Shown: positions 41,311 to 49,004 of the stretch, one piece after another
Numbering within the stretch: the first letter of the stretch is position 1
How the letters are laid out: every line of letters begins with the position of its first letter
DNA from: Beijerinckiaceae bacterium
GTDB taxonomy: Bacteria; Pseudomonadota; Alphaproteobacteria; Rhizobiales; Beijerinckiaceae
DNA length: 64,000 nt
NCBI GenBank assembly: GCA_027532775.1
Contig: JAPZTO010000003.1
Span: 496,001-560,000 of the forward strand
Direction: 5' to 3'
The notes under the pieces: generated by a model
Told to the model about the DNA's origin: nothing
The model's database searches: none
Seen by the model: only the letters and a program-made list of their open reading frames with translations
Translations under genes and position numbers: made by a program

Positions 41311-42495
41311 TCAGGCAGGCGGACGGACGGTTTCCAGGAATTGCTGCATCCGCGCAAGCGCACGCTCGATATTCTCGAGCGAATTGGCATAGGAGAGCCG
41401 GATATAGCCCTCGCCATGAACCCCGAAATCGGGCCCGCCGATCGTGGCGACCCCCGCTTCCTCCAGCAATTGCGCGGCGAGCTTCTTGGCCTTCCAGCCC
41501 GTCGCCTTGACATTAGGATAGGCATAGAAGGCCCCCTTCGGTGTCAGGCAAGTGACATTAGGCAGGGAATTGAGCCCGGCCACGACGGCCTTCCGACGGC
41601 GGTCGAATTCGGCCAGCATCGAGGCCACGGCATCCTGCGGGCCGGTCAGCGCGGCGATTCCGGCCCATTGCGCCGGGGCATTGACGCAGGAATAGGAATT
41701 GACCGCGAGCTTGCGCGCTGCCTCGTAGGCCGCTTCCGGCCAGACCGACCAGCCCATCCGCCAACCCGTCATGGCGTAGGTCTTCGACCAGCCATTGAGC
41801 AGGATCAGGCGGTCGCGGATCTCGGGATAGCTCAGGAGCGTGACATGTTCCTCGCCGTCATAGGTCATCTGGTCATAGATCTCGTCCGACATGATCGCCA
41901 CACGCGGGAACCGGGCGAGGCCGGCGATGAGCTTGTCGATCTCGGCCCGCGGCGTGACGCCGCCGGTCGGGTTGGCGGGGGAGTTGATGATCAGCAGGCG
42001 CGTGCGCGGGGTAATGAGGCCCAGGGTTTCCTCGGCCGAGAAGGCGAAGCCGTTCTCCTCGCGGATCGGCACCGGCACCGGAGCGGCGCCGGTAAACTCG
42101 ATCATCGACCGATAGATCGGGAAGCCGGGATCCGGATAGAGGATCTCGACGCCCGGCTCGCCGAACATCGTGATCGCCATATACATCGTCACCTTGCCGC
42201 CGGGCACGATCATCACCCGGTCGGGCGAGACCGTGGCGCCGAAGCGGCGATGGAGATCCGCGGCGACAGCCTCGCGGCAGGGCAGGATGCCGGTGGCGGG
42301 CGTATAGCCGTGGTGTCCGTCCCGCAGCGCCTTGATGGCGGCCTCGACGATATGCGGCGGGGTGGGAAAATCGGGCTGGCCGATCCCGAGATTGATGATG
42401 TCGCGGCCCTGGCGCGCCAGTTCCGTGGCGCGGGCGAGAACGGCGAAGGCATTTTCCTCGCCGATGCGGGCGAAGGACGGCACGATGTCGAGCAT
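41311..42495 (-). CDS. Class I/II pyridoxal-phosphate aminotransferase
   Basis: A 394-residue fold-type I aminotransferase. The substrate loop is [13 protein letters not shown], the PLP-contact segment is NSPANPTGG, and the PLP Schiff-base lysine is K238 in [16 protein letters not shown]. Late arginine in [10 protein letters not shown] binds the substrate carboxylate. ATG 42495 follows AGGAAA. An aspartate- or aromatic-type substrate range is likely. Pairing with the PaaK-like gene suggests an amino-acid-derived acid as common substrate, which is inference. Confidence 0.88.
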   Translation of the reverse strand: MLDIVPSFARIGEENAFAVLARATELARQGRDIINLGIGQPDFPTPPHIVEAAIKALRDGHHGYTPATGILPCREAVAADLHRRFGATVSPDRVMIVPGGKVTMYMAITMFGEPGVEILYPDPGFPIYRSMIEFTGAAPVPVPIREENGFAFSAEETLGLITPRTRLLIINSPANPTGGVTPRAEIDKLIAGLARFPRVAIMSDEIYDQMTYDGEEHVTLLSYPEIRDRLILLNGWSKTYAMTGWRMGWSVWPEAAYEAARKLAVNSYSCVNAPAQWAGIAALTGPQDAVASMLAEFDRRRKAVVAGLNSLPNVTCLTPKGAFYAYPNVKATGWKAKKLAAQLLEEAGVATIGGPDFGVHGEGYIRLSYANSLENIERALARMQQFLETVRPPA

Positions 42496-42576
42496 GGCGG
42501 TTTCCTGTTTCCGGGCCCCAGAAAATATCTGCACCATCCCGTCGGGACGTGCTTGATTTTTGCCGTCATCGTGAGC

Positions 42577-42633
42577 GATCTTGCGATCAAGATCAATCAT
42601 CATACGATAACGGCCGGCGATATTGCCGGCCGT
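42577..42633 (+). promoter_or_regulatory. Palindromic operator, promoter and leader hairpin of the sugar-acid operon
   Basis: GATCTTG-CGAT-CAAGATC at 42577-42594 is a perfect 7-bp dyad. It overlaps a -35-like TTGCGA (42581-42586), with a -10-like TACGAT at 42603-42608. A 9-bp hairpin ACGGCCGGC/GCCGGCCGT (42610-42633) follows near the expected transcript start. The layout fits a repressor site for the dehydratase operon. Confidence 0.55.
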
Positions 42634-42677
42634 GTCGGCGCGGCAGGGAAGAACCTGCTGCCATGGGAGGCTCGGAG

Positions 42678-44486
42678 ATGGCGAAGAAACCCACCAAGGC
42701 GAAGATCGCGCGGCTGAGATCGCGGGACTGGTTCGACAATCCCTCCAACCCCGACATGACCGCGCTGTATCTCGAGCGTTACCTGAATTACGGCCTGACC
42801 CGCGAGGAACTGCAATCCGGCAAGCCGATCATCGGCATCGCGCAGACGGGTTCCGACCTCTCCCCCTGCAACCGCCACCACATCGTTCTGGCGGAGCGTA
42901 TCCGCGAGGGTATCCGCGAGGCCGGGGGCATCGCGCTCGAATTCCCTGTCCATCCGATCCAGGAAACCGGCAAGCGGCCCTCGGCGACGCTCGACCGCAA
43001 CCTCGCCTATCTCGGCCTTGTCGAGATCCTCTACGGCTATCCGATTGACGGCGTCGTGCTGACAACCGGCTGCGACAAGACCACGCCCGCCTGCCTGATG
43101 GCAGCGGCCACGGTGGATATCCCGGCCATCTCGATCAATGCCGGCCCGATGCTCAATGGCTGGTTCAAGGGCGAGCGGACCGGCTCCGGCACGATCGTCT
43201 GGAAGGCCCGCAACATGATGGCGGCGGGCGAGATCAATTACGAGCAGTTCGTGGAACTCGTCGCCTCCTCGGCGCCGTCGACCGGGCATTGCAACACCAT
43301 GGGCACGGCCTCGACCATGAACAGCCTCGCCGAGGCACTGGGCATGTCGCTGCCCGGTTCCGCTTCGATTCCCGCGCCCTATCGCGAGCGCCAGCAGGTG
43401 GCGTACGAGACCGGCAAGCGCATCGTCGAGATGGTCTGGGAAGATTTGAAGCCGTCGAAGATCATGACGCGCAAGGCTTTCGAGAACGCGATCCGGGTCA
43501 ATTCCGCCATCGGCGGCTCGACCAATGCGCCGATCCATCTCAATGCCATCGCCCGCCATCTCGGCGTTCCGCTGGATAACGGTGATTGGGAAAAGATCGG
43601 CTACGAGGTGCCGCTCATCGTCAACCTGCAGCCGGCCGGCGAATATCTCGCCGAGGAATATCACCGTGCCGGCGGCGTGCCGGCAGTGGCGGCCGAGCTG
43701 ATCGCCGAGGGCCTGATCCATGAGGATGCGCTCACGGTCAACGGCAAGACCTTCGGTGCGAACAACAAGGGCCGGTTCGCCTCCGACCGGAACGTGATCA
43801 AGCCGTTCAAGCAGCCGCTGCGGGCGAAATCGGGCTTCCTCAACCTGTCCGGTAACCTGTTCGACAGCGCGATCATGAAGACCAGCGTGATCTCGGAGGA
43901 GTTCCGCAAGCGCTATCTCGAGAATCCGAAGGATCCGATGGCCTTCGAAGGCACGGCCTTCGTGTTTGACGGGCCGGAGGATTATCATCACCGGATCGAC
44001 GATCCGGTCCTGAAGATGGGCGAGGATGCCGTGCTCTTCATGCGCGGGACCGGTCCCATCGGCTATCCTGGCGCGGCCGAGGTCGTGAACATGCGGCCAC
44101 CGGCCTACCTCATCAAGAAGGGCATCACCGCCTTGCCCTGCATCGGTGATGGCCGGCAATCGGGCACGTCGGGTTCGCCGTCGATCCTCAATGCGACGCC
44201 CGAAGCGGCCATCGGTGGCGGCCTCGCCATCCTCCGTTCCGGAGACCGTGTGCGGATCGATCTCAACAAGCGCTCGGCCGATATCCTCATCTCGAAAGAG
44301 GAATACGATCGCCGTCGCGCCGAGCTTGCCGCCAATGGTGGCTACAAGTATCCGCGCAGCCAGTCGCCCTGGCAGGACATCCAGCGCAAACTGGTGGGCG
44401 GCCTGGCCGAGGGCATGGTTCTCAAGCCTGCTGTCAAGTACAAGCGCATCGTGCGCACGCACGGCACGCCGCGAGACAACCACTGA
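42678..44486 (+). CDS. IlvD/Edd-family sugar-acid dehydratase
   Basis: A 602-residue Fe-S dehydratase. It carries the three cluster cysteine regions expected: [18 protein letters not shown] and [13 protein letters not shown]. Length and gene context match the arabonate/xylonate/galactonate branch rather than IlvD proper. It converts an aldonic acid to a 2-keto-3-deoxy acid. ATG 42678 follows GGGAGG by 7 nt. It leads an operon with a small protein, a GNAT, an SDR and DenD. The exact sugar acid is not decidable from sequence. Confidence 0.88.
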   Translation: MAKKPTKAKIARLRSRDWFDNPSNPDMTALYLERYLNYGLTREELQSGKPIIGIAQTGSDLSPCNRHHIVLAERIREGIREAGGIALEFPVHPIQETGKRPSATLDRNLAYLGLVEILYGYPIDGVVLTTGCDKTTPACLMAAATVDIPAISINAGPMLNGWFKGERTGSGTIVWKARNMMAAGEINYEQFVELVASSAPSTGHCNTMGTASTMNSLAEALGMSLPGSASIPAPYRERQQVAYETGKRIVEMVWEDLKPSKIMTRKAFENAIRVNSAIGGSTNAPIHLNAIARHLGVPLDNGDWEKIGYEVPLIVNLQPAGEYLAEEYHRAGGVPAVAAELIAEGLIHEDALTVNGKTFGANNKGRFASDRNVIKPFKQPLRAKSGFLNLSGNLFDSAIMKTSVISEEFRKRYLENPKDPMAFEGTAFVFDGPEDYHHRIDDPVLKMGEDAVLFMRGTGPIGYPGAAEVVNMRPPAYLIKKGITALPCIGDGRQSGTSGSPSILNATPEAAIGGGLAILRSGDRVRIDLNKRSADILISKEEYDRRRAELAANGGYKYPRSQSPWQDIQRKLVGGLAEGMVLKPAVKYKRIVRTHGTPRDNH

Positions 44487-44489
44487 GCC

Positions 44490-44837
44490 ATGGCCGGCAA
44501 GTCCGACAGGCTTCCGCGCCAGTTCCGGCTGATGCCGGAATGGCTCGGGCAATCCGGCTTGTGGCTCCGCGATCCGGGGGACGGCACCTTCGACGCGATC
44601 GGAGCGGAGGAAGCGGGGTTCAGCGAGGCGCTGGCGGACCGGATCGAGGACTGGATGGACGCGTTCGATTCGATCTATGACGAGGAGGATCCCAAGGCTT
44701 CCGCCTTCGCGAGCCCGGCCGATTTCGACGCGTGGCGCCAGGAGGGCGAGGCGATTGCCGCGGCACTCCGGGCCGAACTTCGACCCGGCGAGACGCTCGA
44801 GGTCATCCTTCCTCAAGAACCAGGGCTGACATCATGA
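44490..44837 (+). CDS. Hypothetical acidic protein in the sugar-acid operon
   Basis: A 115-residue acidic cytoplasmic protein without signal or membrane segment. It begins 3 bp after the dehydratase stop, and its stop overlaps the GNAT start in ATGA, so it is firmly part of the operon. Features: a Trp-rich start (MPEWLGQSGLWLRDPGDGTF) and acidic helices (EDWMDAFDSIYDEEDPKA). No known family recognised. Confidence 0.7.
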   Translation: MAGKSDRLPRQFRLMPEWLGQSGLWLRDPGDGTFDAIGAEEAGFSEALADRIEDWMDAFDSIYDEEDPKASAFASPADFDAWRQEGEAIAAALRAELRPGETLEVILPQEPGLTS

Positions 44838-45508
44838 ACGACCTTGCCCGCTGGACACCGCGCCCGCTGCCGGAACGGCGCGTCCTCGAGGGGCGCTATT
44901 GCCGGCTGGAGCCGCTCGATGCCGCGCGGCATGGTGACCAGCTCTTCGCCGCCTCGATGGCGCCCGGTGCGGAGGAGCGCCATCGCTATCTCTTCGAGGC
45001 GCCGATGGAGCGCGCCGCGTTCCAGACATGGCTCGAAGGGCGGGCAGCCTCGCAGGATCCGCTGTTCTTCGCCGTGATCGACAAGGCGACCGGCCGGGTC
45101 GAGGGCCGGCAGACGCTGATGCGGATCGACCCCGCCCATGGCGTGATCGAGATCGGGTCGATCCTCTGGGGACCGGCCATGGCCCGGAGCCGGGTGGCCA
45201 CCGAAGCGCTGTTCCTGTTCGCCGCCTACGCGTTCGACGAACTCGGCTACCGACGCTTCGAATGGAAGTGCAATGACCGGAACGAACCCTCGAAGCGCGC
45301 CGCCCTGCGGTTCGGGTTCACCTATGAGGGTCTTTTCCGCCAGCACATGGTGGCCAAGGGCGAGAACCGCGATACCGCGTGGTATTCGATGATCGACCCG
45401 GAATGGCCGGCCCTGCGCGCCGGCTATGAAGCCTGGCTCGATCCCGACAATTTCGACAGCAACGGCCACCAGAAGGCTCGCCTCGAGTCCTTCTTCAAGG
45501 ACCGGTAG
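44834..45508 (+). CDS. GNAT-family N-acetyltransferase (RimJ/RimL type)
   Basis: A 224-residue acetyltransferase. The fold runs from RYCRLEPLDAARHGDQLF, through the acetyl-CoA strand IEIGSILWGPAMARSRVATEA, to the RimJ/RimL-type segment YRRFEWKCNDRNEPSKRAALRFGF. It overlaps the preceding gene by 4 bp. Its presence in a carbohydrate operon is unusual. The substrate is unknown. Confidence 0.85.
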   Translation: MNDLARWTPRPLPERRVLEGRYCRLEPLDAARHGDQLFAASMAPGAEERHRYLFEAPMERAAFQTWLEGRAASQDPLFFAVIDKATGRVEGRQTLMRIDPAHGVIEIGSILWGPAMARSRVATEALFLFAAYAFDELGYRRFEWKCNDRNEPSKRAALRFGFTYEGLFRQHMVAKGENRDTAWYSMIDPEWPALRAGYEAWLDPDNFDSNGHQKARLESFFKDR

Positions 45509-45519
45509 GAGGAAGACAT

Positions 45520-46266
45520 ATGGCAGGGCGTTTGAAGGGTAAGGTTGCGGTCGTCACCGCAGCGGGGGCCGGGATCGGGCAGGCCATTGCCATGGCTTTC
45601 GCGGCTGAAGGCGCGAAGGTCTTCGCTACCGACATCAACCGGGCGGCGCTCGATGCGATCCCGCGGGCGCGGAAGATGAAGCTCGATGTCCTGAGCGACA
45701 AGGCGGTGGCCCGCTTTGCGGAAAAGGTCGGGCCGATCGATATCCTCGTCAATGCTGCCGGCTTCGTGCACCATGGCACCATCCTCGACTGCGATGACAA
45801 GGATTGGGAGTTCTCCTTCAATCTCAACGTGAAGTCGATGCACCGCATGACGAAGGCCTTCCTGCCGGGCATGCTGGAAAAGGGGCGGGGTTCCATCGTC
45901 AACATCGCCTCGGGCGCCGGTTCGGTGCGCGGCATTCCCAACCGCTATGTCTACGGGGCGACCAAGGCTGCGGTGATTGGCCTGACCAAGGCTGTCGCGG
46001 CGGATTTCATCAAGAAGGGCATTCGTGCCAATGCGATCTGCCCGGGCACGATCCAGTCGCCGTCGCTGGACCAGCGCATCGCTGACCAGGCCAAGGCCAG
46101 CGGCCAGAGCATTGATGCGGTGCGGCAGGCTTTCATCGATCGCCAGCCGATGGGCCGGCTCGGGACGGCGGAAGAGATCGCCATGCTGGCGGTCTATCTC
46201 GGCTCGGATGAAGCCAGCTACACGACCGGCCAGATTCACCTTGCGGATGGAGGCTTTGCGCTATGA
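45520..46266 (+). CDS. Short-chain dehydrogenase, sugar-acid type
   Basis: A 248-residue classical SDR. The NAD motif is AAGAGIGQA, and the catalytic S131, Y145 and K149 lie in NIASG and YGATK. The Asp in FATDIN favours NAD over NADP. It resembles the 2-keto-3-deoxy-fuconate or hydroxybutyrate dehydrogenase group. A plausible task is oxidising the 2-keto-3-deoxy acid or its precursor. The stop overlaps the denD start in ATGA. Confidence 0.88.
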   Translation: MAGRLKGKVAVVTAAGAGIGQAIAMAFAAEGAKVFATDINRAALDAIPRARKMKLDVLSDKAVARFAEKVGPIDILVNAAGFVHHGTILDCDDKDWEFSFNLNVKSMHRMTKAFLPGMLEKGRGSIVNIASGAGSVRGIPNRYVYGATKAAVIGLTKAVAADFIKKGIRANAICPGTIQSPSLDQRIADQAKASGQSIDAVRQAFIDRQPMGRLGTAEEIAMLAVYLGSDEASYTTGQIHLADGGFAL

Positions 46267-47243
46267 AGATCCTGATCCTCGGCGGCGCCGGGATGGTTGG
46301 ACGGAAGCTCGTCGAACGGCTCGCCCGGGAAGGGCGCCTCGGCGGCATCCCCGTCAGCCGTGTGGTGCTGCACGATATCGTCATGCCGCAGGCGCCCAAG
46401 ACGGCGCCATTCCAGGTGGAATGCCTCGCCTCTGATTTTTCCCTGCCGGGCGGGGCCGAGCGCCTCGTGGCCTCGCGGCCGGACCTGATCTTCCATCTCG
46501 CAGCCATTGTTTCCGGAGAAGCGGAGGCGGATTTCGAAAAGGGCTACCGGATCAACCTCGACGGCACGCGGATGCTGTTCGATGCCATCCGGCGGATCGG
46601 CGACGGCTATCGCCCGCGCGTCGTCTTCACCTCGTCGATCGCGGTCTTCGGCGCGCCCTTCCCGGAGGCCATCGGCGACGAGTTCTTGAACACGCCGCTG
46701 ACCAGCTATGGCACGCAGAAGACCATCGGCGAGCTGCTGCTGGCGGATTACACACGGAAGGGGTTTTTCGACGGCATCGGCATCCGTCTGCCGACGATCT
46801 GCGTGCGGCCCGGCCTGCCCAACAAGGCCGCCTCGGGCTTCTTTTCCAATATCTGCCGCGAGCCGCTGGCGGGGAAGGAAGCGGTGCTGCCGGTCTCCGA
46901 GGAGGTTCGGCACTGGCATGCCTCGCCGCGCGCCGCGGTCGGGTTTCTAGTCCATGCCGCGACGATCGATACGGCCAAGGTCGGCCCGAGGCGCAACCTG
47001 ACGATGCCGGGCCTCTCCTGCACGGTTGGCGAGCAGATCGAGGCCTTGCGGCGCATTGGCGGCGAGAAGGTCGTGGCGCGCATCCTGCGCCAGCCCGATC
47101 CGGTGATCGAGAAGATTGTCGCGGGGTGGCCGAGGAATTTCGATGCGAAGCGGGCCACGGCCCTCGGCTTCCGGGCGGAGGCGACCTTCGACGAGATCCT
47201 CAAGGTGCATATCGAGGACGAACTCGGCGGCCAGATCGCCTGA
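46263..47243 (+). CDS. denD: D-erythronate dehydrogenase
   Basis: A 326-residue extended SDR of the DenD type, oxidising D-erythronate at C2 to 2-oxo-tetronate with NAD. Features: N-terminal GGAGMVGRKLVERLA, then HLAAIVSGEAEADFEKGYRI, then TSSIAVFG and the YGTQK catalytic motif. The C-terminal AEATFDEILKVHIEDELGG is also typical. The downstream OtnK/OtnC/OtnI steps are not present here. It ends the operon at the terminator 47251-47279. Confidence 0.85.
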   Translation: MKILILGGAGMVGRKLVERLAREGRLGGIPVSRVVLHDIVMPQAPKTAPFQVECLASDFSLPGGAERLVASRPDLIFHLAAIVSGEAEADFEKGYRINLDGTRMLFDAIRRIGDGYRPRVVFTSSIAVFGAPFPEAIGDEFLNTPLTSYGTQKTIGELLLADYTRKGFFDGIGIRLPTICVRPGLPNKAASGFFSNICREPLAGKEAVLPVSEEVRHWHASPRAAVGFLVHAATIDTAKVGPRRNLTMPGLSCTVGEQIEALRRIGGEKVVARILRQPDPVIEKIVAGWPRNFDAKRATALGFRAEATFDEILKVHIEDELGGQIA

Positions 47244-47250
47244 GCGAGAC

Positions 47251-47279
47251 AAAAAGGGGAGCCGCCGGCTCCCCTTTTT
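47251..47279. terminator. Bidirectional intrinsic terminator after denD
   Basis: A 13-bp perfect arm pair including A5/T5 (47251-47263 with 47267-47279) and a 3-nt loop lies between convergent denD and the hydroxyacid dehydrogenase gene. Strong for both directions. Confidence 0.93.
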
Positions 47280-47281
47280 CG

Positions 47282-48253
47282 TCAGCGCCTGATCGGCCAG
47301 GGCGTCTCGGGCACCGGGGTCAACGGGCCCTTGCCTTCCGAGAAGCTGATGATGTTGTCGACAACCAGCTGGCCCATCTTGTTCCGGGTGTAGTGCGAGC
47401 CCGAGCCGACATGCGGCAGCAGCACGACATTCTCCATCCCGAACAGGGCCTCCGGCACATGTGGTTCATTCTCGAAGACATCGAGCCCCGCCGCGCCCAG
47501 CTTGCCGGAAGCGAGCAGTTCCACCATGGCCGGCTCGTCGACCAGCGTGCCACGGGCGACATTGATCAACGTTCCGGCCGGCCCGAGGGCTTCCATCACC
47601 GCCCGGCTCACGATGCCCTTCGTGCCCGGGCCGCCCGGGGCGATAACCATCAGGATGTCGACATCCCGTGCCATCTCGACCAGATCGCCATAGTAGCGAT
47701 AGGGGATTTCCGGCTTCGGGTTGCGGCTGTGATAGGCAAGGGTCAGCCCGAAGGCGGCTGCGCGCTGCGCGATGGCAGAGCCGATCCGGCCGAGGCCGAG
47801 GATGCCCATCGTCTTCTCGCGCAGCGAGGCTGTCAGCGGGAAGGGCCCGTCCTTGACCCAGCGTCCGTCGCGGAGATAGCGATCGGCCTGCGGCAGGCGG
47901 CGGATCGTGGCGATGAGCAGGCCGAGGGCCAGATCGGCCACCTCGTCGGTCAGGACATCCGGTGTGTTGGTGACGACGATTCCGTTCTTCCCGGCCCAGG
48001 CGGCATCGACACTGTCATAGCCAACGCCGAAATTGCCGACGATGCCGAGATTGGGAAAACGCTGCATCAGCGTGCCGTCAATCTTGCCATGGCCAGACCC
48101 GCCGACCATGCCGCGGATCTTCTCGCGATGGCTGGCAAAGAAGGCTTCCTTGTCCGCGATCTCGTGCAGCTTGTGCACGGTAAACCGCGCCTCGAGACCT
48201 TCCCGGATCAAGGCCATGACCGGGCCGGTCATCAGGATTTCAAAATCGGACAC
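47282..48253 (-). CDS. D-2-hydroxyacid dehydrogenase (glyoxylate/hydroxypyruvate reductase-like)
   Basis: A 323-residue NAD(P)-dependent dehydrogenase. The dinucleotide motif lies at GILGLGRIGSA. The catalytic triad is Arg in NVARGTLVDE, Glu in FENEPHVPE and His in LLPHVGSGS. I use GTG 48253, because GGGAGAG precedes it at good spacing. Upstream ATGs (48289, 48331) extend into unrelated sequence. It converges with denD and could reduce hydroxypyruvate or glyoxylate from tetronate breakdown, which is inference. Confidence 0.87.
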   Translation of the reverse strand: MSDFEILMTGPVMALIREGLEARFTVHKLHEIADKEAFFASHREKIRGMVGGSGHGKIDGTLMQRFPNLGIVGNFGVGYDSVDAAWAGKNGIVVTNTPDVLTDEVADLALGLLIATIRRLPQADRYLRDGRWVKDGPFPLTASLREKTMGILGLGRIGSAIAQRAAAFGLTLAYHSRNPKPEIPYRYYGDLVEMARDVDILMVIAPGGPGTKGIVSRAVMEALGPAGTLINVARGTLVDEPAMVELLASGKLGAAGLDVFENEPHVPEALFGMENVVLLPHVGSGSHYTRNKMGQLVVDNIISFSEGKGPLTPVPETPWPIRR

Positions 48254-48370
48254 CCGAACTCTCCCTTGAATGCTCTGTCCGCCATTCATGCTGGCGGCGT
48301 TGGCTCCACTAGAGCCTGACAGGAATGACAATTCAACCGGGAGCGGCAGGATTTCACCCTGCGGAAGGGA

Positions 48371-48862
48371 TTACTCGGCGTCGTCCGCCTCGTCATCCGC
48401 CAGGGCCTCGGCCTCCTGCTCGGGATCGAGCTGATCTCCCAATTGCCGGGTGATGCGCCGCAAGGACTTGCGCAGGCGCTTGGCTTCCTTGCTGTCGAAG
48501 ATGTCGGAGATCTCGCCTTCGAGCTGGAGGGTTGCAGCGTCGATTTTCTCGAGCTTGTCGATGCCCGCTTCGGTCAGCCGCACGCGCACGACCCGGCCAT
48601 CGGCCGATTTGGCCTCGCGTTCGACGAGGCCCTGTGCTGCAAGCCGGGCGATGGTTTTCGATGCGGTGGGTGGCCGGACATGCAGCGTGCGCGAAAGGTC
48701 GCCCATCGACATGCCGTCACGGTTCTGCGCAAGGATCTGCAGCGCCTGTTCCTGGCCGGGGAAGAGGCCGATCTCGCCCAGCAGTGTCGCCATCCGCGTC
48801 CGGTGCAGCCGTGCAGCAAGGACAAGCTGGAACCCGATCGACTTGCGTCCAGGATGCTTCAT
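48371..48862 (-). CDS. MarR-family transcriptional regulator (copA-divergent)
   Basis: A 163-residue MarR protein. The winged helix contains GMSMGDLSRTLHVRPPTASKTIARLAAQGLV and the wing KSADGRVVRVRLTEAG. A Glu/Asp-rich C-terminal tail (DPEQEAEALADDEADDAE) is unusual. ATG 48862 follows GAGGGGG. It is divergent from a heavy-metal P-ATPase across two palindromes, so it may regulate that gene and itself, although copper exporters are more often under CueR/CopY/CsoR control. Confidence 0.88.
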   Translation of the reverse strand: MKHPGRKSIGFQLVLAARLHRTRMATLLGEIGLFPGQEQALQILAQNRDGMSMGDLSRTLHVRPPTASKTIARLAAQGLVEREAKSADGRVVRVRLTEAGIDKLEKIDAATLQLEGEISDIFDSKEAKRLRKSLRRITRQLGDQLDPEQEAEALADDEADDAE

Positions 48863-48903
48863 GCCGCGCCCCCTCGGTCCGGTTTCCCCGGAACCTATTC
48901 GAA

Positions 48904-48966
48904 GGCCTTGAACAAGCCCAAGGCCGTTGGCTTTCGTTTCGCCGATACTCTGGCTAAATACCAGAG
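48904..48966. promoter_or_regulatory. Two inverted repeats in the MarR/copA gap
   Basis: GGCCTTG-N8-CAAGGCC at 48904-48925 and CTCTGG-N7-CCAGAG at 48948-48966 are perfect dyads in the 142-bp divergent gap. Either could be the MarR operator. They differ in sequence, so they may serve two regulators. Confidence 0.5.
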
Positions 48967-49004
48967 GATCTCCCAACGGAACGACACAATTCGATGACAA
49001 GACG

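Noticed and set aside
42600-44816. A 738-codon open frame antisense to the sugar-acid dehydratase
   Set aside because: High GC content keeps antisense frames open. The plus-strand frame has full IlvD/Edd motifs and a ribosome site, while the antisense product has no domain or plausible start.
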